A DNA stretch of 64,000 bases, taken from Castor canadensis (lineage: Eukaryota > Chordata > Mammalia > Rodentia > Castoridae). This document shows, piece by piece, positions 26,692 to 38,555 of the stretch. Location of the stretch: positions 151,047,973 through 151,111,972 of the forward strand of contig NC_133389.1 in assembly GCF_047511655.1 (NCBI RefSeq). Reading direction: 5' to 3'. The notes beneath the pieces are model-generated. The model had not been told where the DNA came from, ran no database searches, and was given only the letters and a program-made list of their open reading frames with translations. The position numbers were made by a program, and so were the translations under genes. Each line of letters begins with the position of its first letter. Position 1 is the stretch's first letter.

Positions 26692-28206
26692 GGGGGACTT
26701 CCTAACTCATCTTGAGGCGCTCCTACTGTCTAATTTTGACGTTGTGTGGTTCTCCTGACTGGAAGAACTTGCAATCAAATCAGGGTCCCCCTGATTGTCC
26801 CCAGCGCACCGCAGCTGGTCCAAGGGACACCTGTGGTGCTGGACTTGCTTGGGTCCCAGCTCCAGCAGCGTTATACCATGGTGCCTTTGGCTCAGAGGGA
26901 CTTGGATCAGAATTCCTGAGACGCCCACGCCCAGACGGCTTGGGAAGACACGGACAAGGTGAGCTAAGCGGTACGTGGTACTTCCACAGACAACCCTGGG
27001 CCAGATCGGCATAGCCCCCTGGACAGACCAACGCCCACATGGGGAAAAAAAGAGAAACTGAGTAATAAGCAATAAGAATAAAGACACATTGCAAAGAGGG
27101 TGGGGCACCCTGAGCAACAAAGGAGGGGGAGCAGAATCCCTTCTGGAACTGTAAATGAACAAGCCGGGCCTGGCCGGAAAGACTGCAGCCCGAGCAGGGT
27201 GCGCACCCAGCAATCAGGAGCAGGAAAGCTTGTGAGAGTGGTGGAGGGAGGAAAACTCCACAGGAGAGGGGAGAAGAACCACTTCCCACATGAACTGTAA
27301 ACAAACACCCAGTGCTAAGAAAGTGAGTGCAGTGCCACCTCCTCCAGTGTGCTTGGAAAGGGGAAAGCTTGTAGCAGTGGCATCACACACATAAGAACTC
27401 TGAGTAAACAAAGCCTGTGGGGCCAGTCAGTGCTAAGCTCACTCCTGAGATCTGCATAAATAACGCCTCCAGCAACAGCAGGCTGACAGCAGCGGGTAGG
27501 CAAGCCACAGCCGCAGATGGTCTTTCACAAAACTGTCTCCAGATTCTTTTTTTTTCCTCTCTCCCTACCTTTGATGAGAAAACAACCAAACTACACCTGC
27601 ATGCTGCAAAACTTACTGAAACTGTATTGCATTTGAACTTGGGACATTTTGTGGGTTTTTTTTTTGTGTGTGTGCAGTTTTCTTCTACTTTATGCTTCCC
27701 CTTTGATGAGACAACTACAGAACAACATCTGAGGCACCATCTCACGGACTGGAGGCTGAGGGACGGACACCAAAATTATTAAGACTGAAACTTCATTGCA
27801 TTTGAACTTGGAGGGTTTTTTTGATTTACTATTTTTTATTTTGTTTTATTTTAATTATTTATATATAATATATGTATTTTTTCTTTCATTTACTTATTTT
27901 TAATTTTTATTCTTATCTTTATTTTTATTTTTTATTTTCAATCCTCTCTGTGTCTCTCTACTGCCTTTTCAGCTTACGGTTGATTAGTACACTGTCTCTC
28001 CATGTTTATCTCTTTGAAACTTTTTTTGTTTGTTCCTTTGTTTTGTTTTGTTTTCTACTTGATTATTTGGTTTTTCCCTTTTCCATTAACTTCTTTGCTT
28101 TCCAACTCCTCTCACCCTTCCATTCTAAACATCACTAGTGCTATTATTATAAGCCAGAAAATGCTTAATTGCACACAGTACAGGGACAATAACAACACCA
28201 AGGACA
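26692..28206 (+). promoter_or_regulatory. LINE-1 5' UTR / promoter region
   Basis: The first ~800 nt are G+C-rich with CpGs. From 27560 to 27815 two degenerate related segments occur, each with CCTTTGATGAG followed by ATTGCATTTGAACTTGG. T-rich sequence then runs to ORF1. Open frames on either strand here are shadows. Confidence 0.65.
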
Positions 28207-29138
28207 ATGACAGGAAGAAAGAAAAAAAAGGGAAACCAGTTTCCCCACAGCAAAAAATTAGTACAGGAACCAGAGGGAAATGAAGACAACAGATACTCAG
28301 ATCCAGACTCCAACAAAATGAAGATAAACTATGCCAAAGAACCCAATGAAGCCCACAAGAATAATTTAAAAGAAGACATACTACAGGAACTCAATGAGAA
28401 TTTTATACAGAGGATACTGGATAGGGTCAATCAAAATGTACAGGAGACACTCAAGAAATTCCAAGACAGCAAAAATAGAGAATTTGAAAAAGCAAAAGAA
28501 TAAATAAAAGAAACCATAGAAGCACGGTATAAACACCAAAGTGAAACAGAGAACATGATTAATAAAGAGATAAATGAACTCAGGACAAAAATAGACAGCA
28601 TTAAAGAGGAAACGACACAGGATATGTAAAACCTCAAAAAAAGAACAAAACAGAATTACAAAACAAAACGGGAGGACAATCTAGCAGAATAGAACAAACA
28701 GAAGACAGAATCTCAGAACTTGAAGATGAAATGGTAATTAAAGGAAAAACCAAAACACTATTAATTAAACAACTCAAGACCTGTGAAAAGAAAATGCAAC
28801 AACTCACCGACTCCATCAAAAGACCAAACTTGAGAATCGTGGGGATCGAAGAAGGAGAAGAGGTGCAAGCGAAGGGAATGCGTACTATATTCAACAAAAT
28901 AATAACGGAAAATTTCCCAAATCTAGAGAAAGATATTCCCACACAGATGCAAGAGGCCTCCAGGACTACAAACAGACCAGATCAAAATAGAACAACCCCA
29001 CGACATACCATCATTAAAACAACAAGTTCAGAAACTAAGGAAAGAATACTGAAGGCTGTAAGAAAGAAAAAACAAGTAACATACAAAGGTAAAATCACAT
29101 CATCAAAATCACATCAGACTTCTCAACAGAAACATTAA
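28207..29138 (+). pseudogene. LINE-1 ORF1 remnant
   Basis: The first frame starts MTGRKKKKGNQFPHSKK and stops at 28501. A later frame from 28731 contains NLRIVGIEEGEEVQAKGMRT, IFNKIITENFPNLEKDI and HTIIKTTSSETKERILKAV, typical of the ORF1p RNA-binding domain. A frameshift and stops separate the two parts. The first part includes a coiled-coil-like heptad region (LNENFIQRILDRVNQNVQE). Confidence 0.85.
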
Positions 29139-29462
29139 AAACAAGAAGAGCGTGGGGTGAGATCTTCCGGGCACTGAATGAAAATAACTTCAAACCCCAG
29201 GATACTCACCAGAAAAACTATCATTCAACATAGATGGAGCAATAAAAGTCATCCATGATAACCAGAAACTAAAACAATATGTGACCACAAAGCCACCACT
29301 ACAAAAGATTCTCTAAGGGATTCTGCACACAGAAAGTGAAACCCAACATAACCATGAAAGGACAGGCAGCACCAAACTACAGGAAAGGAAAAAGCAAGAA
29401 AGTAGAGAGTAACCTCAACTTAGGCACACACAATCAAACCTTCAAACAACTAAGACAACTAA

Positions 29463-32400
29463 ATGGCAGGAATCACCACATACCTATCAGTACTAACACT
29501 TAATGTTAATGGACTTAATTCACCCATCAAAAGGCACTGCTTGACGAAATGGATTAAAAAGGAAGATCCAACAATTTGTTGCTTACAGGAGACCCATCTC
29601 ACCGACAGAAATAAGCATTGGATTAGGATGAAAGGTTGGAAGAAGATTTACCAAGCCAATGGCCCCCGAAAACAGGCAGGAGTAGCAATATTTATCTCTG
29701 ACAAGGTAGACTTCAAACATACATTGATCAAATGAGATAAAGAAGGACATTCCATCCTAATAAAAGGGGAAACAGACCAAAAGGAAATAATCATCAACCT
29801 ATATGCACCCAATGTCAATGCACCCAAATTCATCAAACATACCCTGAAAGACCTAAAAGCATATATTAACTCCAACACAGTGGTTGTGGGAGACTTTAAC
29901 AACCCAGTATCATTAATAGATAGGACATCCAAACAAAAAAATCAATAAATAAATCCAAGATCTAAAATATACAATAGATCAAATGGACCTACTTGATGTC
30001 TACAGAACATTTCATTCAACTTCTACACAATATACATTCTTCTCAGCAGCCCATGGAACCTTCTCCAAAATAGATCATATCCTAGGGTACAAAGCAAACC
30101 TCAGCAAATATAAGAAAACAGAAATTATACCCTGCATACTATCTGATTACAATGCAGTAAAACTACAACTCAACAACAAAAGTAAAGACAAAAAACATGC
30201 AAACAGCTGGAAACTAAATAACTCATTACTTAATGAACAATGGGTCACTGATGAAATAAAAGAGGAAATTAAAAAGTTCCTAGATGTCAATGAAAATGAA
30301 AACACAACCTACTGGAACCTATGGGACACAGCAAAGGCAGTCCTGAGAGGAAAGTTTATAGCCATGAGTGCATATATTAAAAAGACTGAAAGATCCCAAA
30401 TCAATGACCCAATGATACATCTCAAACTCTTAGAAAAACAAGAATAAGAAAATCCCAAAACAAATAGAAGGAGAGAAATAATAAAAATAAGAGCTGAAAT
30501 CAATGAAATAGAAACCAAAAAAAACCATACAAAGAATTAATGAAACAAAAAGTTGGTTCTTTGAAAAAATAAACAATATTAATAGACCCCTGGCAAACCT
30601 CACTAAAATGAGAGAAAAAAACCCAAATTAGTAGAATCAGGAATGCAAAAGGGGAGATAAAAAAAACACCATGTAAGTCCAGGAAATCATCAGAGACTAC
30701 TTCGAGAACCTATATTCAAATAAATTTGAAAATCTTAAAGAAATGGACAGATTTCTAGATACATATGATCATCCAAAACTGAACCAAGAGGAAATTAATC
30801 ATCTGAATAGATCTATAACACAAAATGAAATTGAAGCAGCAATCAAGAGTCTCCCCAAAAAGAAAAGTTCAGGACCTGATGGATTCCCTGCTGAATTCTA
30901 TAAGACCTTTAAAGAAGAACTGATACCAACCCTCCTTAAACTGTTCCACAAAATAGAAAGGGAAGAAAAACTGCCAAACACATTTTATGAAGCTAATATT
31001 ACACTTATCCCAAAACCAGGCAAAGACATCTTCAAAAAGGAGAACTACAGACCAATCTCCTTAATGAACATTGACGCAAAAATCCTCAACAAAATAATGG
31101 CAAACCGAATTCAACAACACATCAAAAAGATTATTCACCATGACCAAGTAGGCTTCATCCCAGGAATGCAGGGGTGGTTAAACTTACGAAAATCAGTAAA
31201 TGTAATAAACCACATTAACAGAAGCAAAGACAAAAACCACTTGATCATCTCAATAGATGCAGAAAAAGCCTTTGATAACATCCAACACCATTTCATGATA
31301 AAAGCTCTAAGAAAACTATGAATAGAAGGAAAGTACCTCAACATTATAAAAGCTATATATGACAAACCTACAGGCAGCATTATACTTAATGGAGAAAAGC
31401 TGAAACCATTCCCTCCAAAATCAGGAACCAGACAAGGACGCCCCTTATCTGCAGTTCTATTCAACATAGTACTGGAATTCCTAGCCAGAGCAATTAGGCA
31501 AAAAGAAGGAATAAAAGGAACACAAATAGGTAAAGAAACTGTCAAAATATCCCTATTTGCAGACGACATGATCCTATACCTTAAAAACCCAAAAAACTCT
31601 ACTCAGAAGCTTCTAGACATCATCAATAGCTATAGCAAGGTAGCAGGATATAAAATCAAAACAGAAAAATCATTAGCATTTCTATACACTAATAATGAAC
31701 AAACTGAAAAAGAATGTATGAAAACAATTCCATTTACAATAGCCTCAAAAAAAATCAAATACTTAGGTGTAAACCTAACAAAGGATGTGAATGACCTCTA
31801 CAAGGAAAACTATAAACTTCTGAAGAAAGAGATTGAGGAAGACTATAGAAAGCAGACAGATATCCCATGCTCATGGATCGGTAGAAACAACATAGTAAAA
31901 ATGTCTATACACCCAAAAGTAATCTACATGTTTAATGCAATTCCCATCAAAATTCCAATGATATTCATCAAAGAGTTTGAAAAATCTACCGTGAAATTTA
32001 TATGGAAAAACAAGAGGCCACGAATAGCCAAGGCAATACTCAGTCAAAAGAACAATGCTGGAGGTATCACAATACCTGACTTTAAACTATATTACAAAGC
32101 AATAACAATAAATACAGCATGGTACTGGACAAAAACAGACATGAAGACCAGTGGAACAGAATAGAGTACCCAGATATGAAACCACACAACTATAAACAAC
32201 TTGTCTTTGACAAAGGTGCTAAAAATATACAATGGAGAAAAGACAGCCTCTTCAGTAAAAACTGTTGGGAAAACTGGTTAGCAGTCTGCAAAAAACTGAA
32301 AGTAGATCCATGTATATCACCCTATACCAATCTTAACTCAAAATGGATCAAGGATCTTAATATCAGACCACAAACTCTAAAGTTGATACAGGAAAGAGTA

Positions 32401-33285
32401 GGAAATACTCTGGAGTTAGTAGGTATAGGTAAGAACTTTCTCAACGAAACCCCAGCAGCACAGCAACTAAGAGATAGCATAGATAAACAGGACTTCATAA
32501 AACTAAAAAGCTTCTGTTCATCAAAAGAAATGGTCTCTAAACTGAAGAGAACACCCACAGAGTGGGAGAAAATATTTGCCAGCTACACATCAGACAAAGG
32601 ACTGATAACCAGAATATATAGGGAACTTAAAAAACTAAATTCTCCCAAAATTAATGAACCAATAAAGAAATGGGCAAGTGAACTAAACAGAACTTTCTCA
32701 AAAGAAGAAATTCAAATGGCCAAAAAACACATGAAAAAATGCTCACCATCTCTAGCAATAAAGGAAATGCAAATTAAAACCACACTAAGATTCCACCTCA
32801 CCCCTGTTAGAATAGCCATCATTAGCAACATCACCAAGAACAGATGTTGGCATGGATGTGGGGAAAAAGGAACCCTCTTACACTGCTGGTGGGAATGTAA
32901 ACTAGTACAACCACTCTGGAAAAAAATTTGGAGGCTACTTAAAAAGCTAGACATTGATCTACCGTTTGATCCAGCAATACCACTCTTGGGGATATACCCA
33001 AAAGACTGTGATACAGGTTACTCCAGAGGCATCTGCACACCCATGTTTATTGTGGCACTATTCACAATAGCCAAGTTATGGAAACAGCCAAGATGCCCCA
33101 CTACTGATGCATGGATCAAGAAAATGTGGTATCTATACACAATGGAATTTTATGCAGCCATCAAGAAGAACAAAATGTTATCATTCGCTGGTAAATGGAT
33201 GGAATTGGAGAACATCATTCTGAGTGAGGTTAGCCTGGCCCAAAACACCAAAAATTGTATGTTCTCCCTCATATGCGGACATTAG
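29463..33285 (+). pseudogene. LINE-1 ORF2 remnant (endonuclease and reverse transcriptase)
   Basis: The endonuclease start is visible as LSVLTLNVNGLNSPIKRH and CCLQETHL, cut by a TGA near 29735. Later pieces in other frames carry the fingers region ([16 protein letters not shown]), [20 protein letters not shown], and the catalytic [10 protein letters not shown] near 31558. The C-terminal zinc-knuckle-like part ([18 protein letters not shown]) lies near 32850. At least three frameshifts and several stops break it. Confidence 0.92.
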
Positions 33286-33832
33286 ATCAAGGGCAAACAC
33301 AACAAGGGGATTGGACTTTGAGCACATGATAAAAGCAAGAGTACACAAGGGAGATATGAGGATAGGAAGACACCTAAAAAATTAACTAGCATTTGTTGCC
33401 CTTAAAGCAGAGAAACTAAAGCAGATACCTTAAAAGCAACTGAGGCCAATAGGAGAAGGGGACCAGAAACTAGAGAAAAGGTTAGATCAAGAAGAATTAA
33501 CCTAGAAGTAACACACATGCACAGGAAATTAATGTGAGTCAACTCCCTGTATAGCTATCTTAGCTCAACTAGCAAAAACCCTTGTCCCTTCCTATTATTG
33601 CTTATACTCTCTCTTCAACAAAATTAGAGATAAGGGCAAAATAATTTCTGCCGTGTATCCAGGGGGTGGGGGGGGAAGGAGAGGGCGGAGTGGGTGGTAA
33701 GGGAGGGTGTGGGGGCAGGGGGGAGAAATGACCCAACCATTGTATGCACATATGAATAATAAAACAATAAAAATTAAAAAAAAATAAAGGATTCCTTTAG
33801 GCTTTCTAATGAAAAAAAAAGAGAGAGAAAAG

Positions 33833-33844
33833 AAAACCAGTTTT
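33833..33844 (+). repeat. Right target-site duplication of the nested LINE-1
   Basis: Second copy of AAAACCAGTTTT, directly after the second A-rich tail. Confidence 0.8.
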
Positions 33845-34540
33845 CAAACTTATTTCAATCAGGTCTTACTAGGAAGCAGGTATTCAGGGGTTAACACTCT
33901 GGCTCAGACCAGAGGAAGAAAAATAAATAAATAAATGAATAAAATTTTAAAAAGAAAGAATATGGGGGTGGGGGTGGTGGAGAGCATCCTACAGCAGACA
34001 TCTTGAAATTTTGGTAGTTAAAAAAATGACCTGAGCCTGTTTCATTGTCATAAATAAAATTTAGAATTTAATTCTCATAATACATGGGTCTATTAACAAA
34101 TTGGCTTTCTATAACTTTCTATAAGTTGTTTTTATAAAAAAAATAAATTTAAGGTTACTTTCTTTTTGTTTTTTTCATGCAAATATAAGGCTCTAAGTTA
34201 AAAAGGTTTTACGGGTTATTTTCAACACGTAACAAAAAAATATATATAAGGTATTAAGGATATGGTTTTCAAAAAATAATAGGTTAAAAAATACTTTTTA
34301 ATTAAAAAAAAAAGGATAAAGACAAGCCTCCCCACCCCAAGGGGATACAGAATAAGTTGTCATAATGGTATAGAGTAAGTTGTCATAAAAAGATGAAGCC
34401 TATAAATACTTATATAAGCGACTGAGTTGACTAAAATCCAGTCACCTTAAAGGTTTTGTAAGGTCAAAATTTAATGTACTGATGTTAAACGAAAACTTAA
34501 TTCTACCTTAAAATATTATATTGTTCTTGATAACATTTAC

Positions 34541-34564
34541 AAACAAAACAAAACAAAACAAAAC
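34541..34564 (+). repeat. (AAAAC)n short tandem repeat
   Basis: About four to five units of AAAAC. Confidence 0.85.
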
Positions 34565-35907
34565 TGTCCTAAAATGGTTTTTGTTTTGTTAAGGTAACTG
34601 TCAGGAATTTTTGGTGCTACAGGTTAATCTACAAATTTATCAAGACAACAAGAGTTTATTAAAACACAGAGAGGCAAGCGGCAACTGAGCACAAGGAGTG
34701 CTGGTGCACTGACATGAGGGTTGAGACAGACTTTTGCTTTGTAAAGCAAAGTTAAAAAAAAAAATGCACCCTCCAGATAGGATTAAAAAAAAAAAAAAAC
34801 CTCAAAAAGGAGCATTACACTGGAGGTCAAACCTCCAGTTTTTATTGGCGTCAACAGAGTGAAGATGTTAGTCCTACTCCTTCCTCATGGCAGGTGGAGG
34901 GAATTTTTGGCCTGGGATGGCCAGATTGGGCCTTTTATTTTTAGGGGGGCTCCACTGACTATAGGTTGGTGGGATCCTGCTGTATGTCCTGAGCCTTTTG
35001 TTAATGCCAACAATCTGGGATATGATCCCTTATCAACATCTGAGCCATGATTCTTAGCCATTAGGTTTCCTAGCTCCACACTTATTCCCCATAAATATTT
35101 ACCTGTGTTCTCTGGTGATTTTTGTCAGGGTTTTGACTTTTAAAGTAACTGAGTCATAACTAAATAAAAGTTCATTTAAGAGTTGGTTTATGTAAAATTT
35201 TCTAAATGACCTCGTGGTTAAACAACTGTTGTCTTGGATGAGTCGAATGCAGTCGGTAACCTCTATGTGTCTCTGAGTGGGATATTTGGGGTCACTGACA
35301 TTGTTCATCCCCCCTCCCCAAATGAAGAGAAAATCTAAGTTTTACTTCAAGAGCAACAATTAAACTAGTATGTATATATAACCTCTGTAGAGCTGTAATA
35401 CTGTTGCTGATTCCTGTATACCAAATATATTTATGTTTTTCAAGTATATCAAGCCTTCTAAAATACAAAATTTAGATAAACATGGTAACAAAAAGTTAAT
35501 GGTACTGATATATTGTTCCATTAGTTGCTAAATTGTCCATCAGAATTCTAACCATGGCTCTTTTTTAAGTTTTTGTCATTATAATTTTGATCATTCTGGG
35601 GCATTTATAATCAAGTCCATAAAAAAAAGACTCTACTAAGTACTTATGTGTCAACCATGTTAACTTTTTAGACCTCTGCTTTTGTTGGACTTTGTTTTGT
35701 ATTGTCCTTGTCTAAAAGCCCAGTGCCTAAAACTCCTTCTAAGCCTCTTTGTTGCTTAAATTTGGCTAAAAGGGTCTAGGACTCCCACCTGATCTGCTCA
35801 TTATTTCCTCTCTGTCCCGCAACGTGGGACCAAAAACAAACAAACAAACAAAAATCCAGAAAAGAGCAAATCCTCATGATGAGAAAAAAAATCAAAAAAG
35901 ATCTTCA

Positions 35908-35996
35908 GTCTACAGCCATACCACCCTGAATATACCCAATCTCATCTGGTCTCGAAAGCTAAGCAGGTTTGAGCCTGATTAGTACTTGGATGGGAA
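35908..35996 (+). pseudogene. 5S rRNA pseudogene, 3' truncated
   Basis: GTCTACAGCCATACCACCCT, then AGCTAAGCAGG and TTAGTACTTGGATGGGA match the first ~90 nt of 5S rRNA with about a dozen changes. The last ~30 nt are missing. Parts of the internal A and C boxes are conserved. It lies inside the provirus interior. Confidence 0.85.
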
Positions 35997-36389
35997 AAAG
36001 ATTTCAGAGAAGACTGCTCAGAGACAAGCAGTTCGGACACAAGGGGGGAATGCCATCAAAGTTCCAAAGGAGTCACTGGTGCCAGATTTTTCTCAAAAAT
36101 AACCAAGAGCGAGAGGATTGAGGAAATGGTTCTTACACATGTGTGACTATCTGACATTAAAGCCCTTCTAGACATAAACTTGTATTTTTTTAGACAGGGT
36201 CAACTTAAATAGAGACAAAATGACTATTTTTACTGGCTCTAGATATGTCTTTTGATACTTAAAGATGGTATTTTTAACTTTTTTAAAATAATGTGCTTTT
36301 TTAGAGGACATATATACTAATAATATATTGTTGCCATGGTAATTCTACTCGGTTAAAAAAAACAACAACAGAAGATACTGTCCAGGTAA

Positions 36390-37083
36390 AAGAATAAAAT
36401 GGCCAACCATTAACATCCCATTGGAGGGGCCCTTTGTTGTTATCTTGTCTATCTCCACTGCAGTTAAAGTAGCAAAAATTACTCCCTGGATCCACCATAG
36501 CCAAGTAAAGTCAGCCTCTCCCAAATGGGAGTGCATCCTTGACCCAGCCTTACCATGCAAGATTACCTTCCAGAACTCCTGTACCCTTCCTCAGCAGAAC
36601 CTCACCTTCCAGGAGATAACAGGGGACCATGAACAATGGAACAACCGTCTTGCTGTAGCCACTCTGGCAGCTGACCAGTCTATGCACAGCAGAAGCTCGA
36701 ACATGGGATGCACCACTGCTCTCCTCTACACTCTTGGACGCTTACCTTTTGGATTGACCCTTGCAAGGTTTCCCCCATGTACTGAATGTCATAAGAGAGC
36801 CATTGTTGGGACCTCCAAACAGCCATACTTTGTATCACGCACCCACAAACAGGTCAGGTGTTACATCGGCTCATATACTCCCCAGGTTTGCCAGGTTGCC
36901 GGTAAGCTATACTAAAAGTCCCACAGTAAAGAAAATAATATGGGCTACATTTGTCATGGAATGTGGGGTGATGGGTCTTGTCTTGGGAGCATGTTTGATG
37001 TTACCCTGCCTGGTTTCCTTGGTATTGCAGTCCATCAGGACCACTACGGAGAGAAAAACAGCCACCCATGTAATGATGCTATG
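36390..37083 (+). pseudogene. Provirus integrase C-terminus and envelope remnant
   Basis: An open stretch from 36421 begins EGPFVVILSISTAVKVA and has WIHHSQVKSA, the pattern of the gammaretroviral integrase C-terminal domain, which normally overlaps the envelope start. A frame from 36761 ends with a hydrophobic span (MGLVLGACLMLPCLVSLVLQ), resembling an envelope transmembrane segment with a short tail. Most of the envelope surface part is deleted and the two frames are out of register. It is not functional. Confidence 0.65.
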
Positions 37084-37141
37084 AAAATACAAACCCCTAA
37101 ATCAAGATGATGCTCTTTCACCCTAGGTGGTTCCGAATATC

Positions 37142-37154
37142 AAAGGGGGAATAA
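37142..37154 (+). promoter_or_regulatory. Polypurine tract of the provirus
   Basis: AAAGGGGGAATAA lies directly before the TG that starts the right LTR. Confidence 0.7.
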
Positions 37155-37563
37155 TGTAGCAGGGAGGAGGGCCAAAAAATGAAACAAGCAATGTCCTTTA
37201 TGCTTGAGTTATTTTTCAGACAGGGTTTTGTGCTTTTGACCAGAGCCAGCTTCTGATAATTTAACAGGGAGGAAGGGGACAGCATAGATGGGAGATAAAA
37301 CTTAAAATATCTAAATGTGAAGAAGGTCACATAGCACTGGGGGTGAAGTAGCCACTACAGTTGCATGCAACCATATATGGGTTAACCCTTGCTTTTTGCT
37401 TCTGTAAACTGCTTGCAAGAGTATGATGAGACTCCTTTGTTCTCGGGGCTCAGCCACTGAGTGTGAATCTGGTGAACCACTACTGGCCCGCTAATAAATA
37501 TTGCTTCTTGAAAAGCCTTGGTGTCCCATGTCTGTGGTATCTCTATTAGAGATTCGTGTAACA
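37155..37563 (+). repeat. 3' LTR of the provirus
   Basis: 409 bp beginning TGTAGCAGGG and ending GTGTAACA. AATAAA is at 37493. It has about 60 nt in U3 that the left LTR lacks and many substitutions in U5, so the pair has diverged a great deal. Confidence 0.85.
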
Positions 37564-37684
37564 GTAGCCTTATAAAAAGCCTGAGGGAGTTTGCTCATTC
37601 CTTCCACAGAATATGAAGTCACAGGTAGAAGGAACCATCTTTGAAAAAGAGGCCATATCTCCTCACCAGACATAGAATCTGCTG

Positions 37685-38008
37685 GTGTTTTTGGTGTACT
37701 GGGGTTTGAACTCAGGGCTTCACACCTGCTAGGCAGACACTCTACCACTTTGGCCATGCCTCCTGCCCTTTTTGCTCTGGCTATTTTTGAAATAAGGTCC
37801 CACTTTTTGCCCTGGCCAGTCTTAACTACAAACCTCCTATTTATGCCTGCAGGAGCTGAGATGACAAGTGCACACTACCATGCTCAGTGTTTTCTGCTGA
37901 GATGTTTTTTTGAATTTTTTGCCTAGGCTGGCCTTAAATCATGATCCTCCCAATCTCAGCCTTATAAGTAGCTTGGATTGCAGGCACGAGCCACCGGCAC
38001 CCAGCTTC
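37685..38008 (-). repeat. Extended composite SINE (~320 nt)
   Basis: Reverse element with a tRNA-like part, a first ~120-nt 7SL-like segment (AAGGTCCCACTTTTTGCCCT to ACTACCATGCTCAG) and then a second B1-like segment ending CACGAGCCACCGGCACCCAG. Its layout is shared with 55695-56015. Confidence 0.8.
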
Positions 38009-38039
38009 TGCTGGTGCTTTGATCTTGTACTTCCCACCC

Positions 38040-38063
38040 TCAATCAATCAATCAATCAATCAA
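38040..38063 (+). repeat. (AATC)n short tandem repeat
   Basis: About six AATC units at the end of the SINE region. Confidence 0.9.
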
Positions 38064-38438
38064 GCATCAAAGAATGAGGGAATATTAATGCACTGCTAGA
38101 GAAAGAAGATTATTTTCTGTTTCTTATTCACATAAGACTCATTTATGTCTCATATATAGCACATACACCTAGCCTGAAGGTAATTTCAATACAATATTTT
38201 AGTGCACCTGCAGTTTGATTATGTCCCAATCACATGAGGGTCAGGTGTGTAATTTTCACTTAAGGTGTCATGTTGGAGCTCAAAGTTTCAGATTTGGGAA
38301 GTTCAACCTGTATTGTATTTCACTAAGTAAGATATATTTAACTTTTGGACTCTTCTCATATCAAACCTGAACTAAAGCAATTATAGTTAACAATTAAGCA
38401 TAATCCACAACTGTTACTGTCTATAATTTTGACCATTA

Positions 38439-38555
<117 letters not shown>

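Larger units (their letters stand above)
26692..33832 (+). mobile_element. Near full-length, inactive LINE-1 inside the provirus
   Basis: A 7.1-kb element with a G+C-rich 5' UTR, ORF1 and ORF2 remnants, a G-rich 3' UTR, and the tail TGTATGCACATATGAATAAT with AATAAAA. Perfect 12-bp duplications flank it. Both ORFs have frameshifts and premature stops, so it cannot move itself. After the first A-rich tail come 23 unrelated bases, then a second A-rich run, which suggests a short 3' transduction. The insertion post-dates the provirus. Confidence 0.9.
33845..36380 (+). other. Provirus interior, mostly unassigned
   Basis: AT-rich sequence with no recognisable retroviral reading frame. It includes an (AAAAC)n run at 34541-34564 and a 5S rRNA fragment. 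At 34600-35310 is a stretch whose reverse complement has AATAAA signals and might be an LTR of another element in reverse, but no matching copy is present. Confidence 0.4.
25303..37563 (+). mobile_element. Defective gammaretrovirus-like provirus (ERV1), with nested LINE-1
   Basis: Two related LTRs in the same direction bound the element. A proline-type primer site follows the left LTR and a purine tract (AAAGGGGGAATAA) precedes the right LTR. Flanking 4-mers are GTAC on the left and GTAG on the right, close to the 4-bp duplication of gammaretroviruses. Without the LINE-1 at 26692-33832 and the second copy of its target site, the internal part is only about 4.3 kb. Most of gag and pol is gone. 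The LTRs have diverged by many substitutions and indels, so the insertion is old. It is antisense to HYCC2 and cannot encode complete proteins. Confidence 0.85.

Noticed and set aside
26707..27745. Overlapping open frames of 100-174 codons on both strands
   Set aside because: They lie in the G+C-rich 5' UTR of the LINE-1, where stops are rare by composition. None resembles a protein family and none is needed to explain the sequence.
36421..36915. 164-codon open frame as a domesticated retroviral gene
   Set aside because: It joins an integrase fragment to a deleted envelope, lacks key domains and shifts frame before the membrane segment. The LTRs are decayed, and nothing here indicates selection.
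38040..38063. Possible CRISPR-like array from short direct repeats
   Set aside because: It is a plain AATC microsatellite with no spacers, in a mammalian intron.
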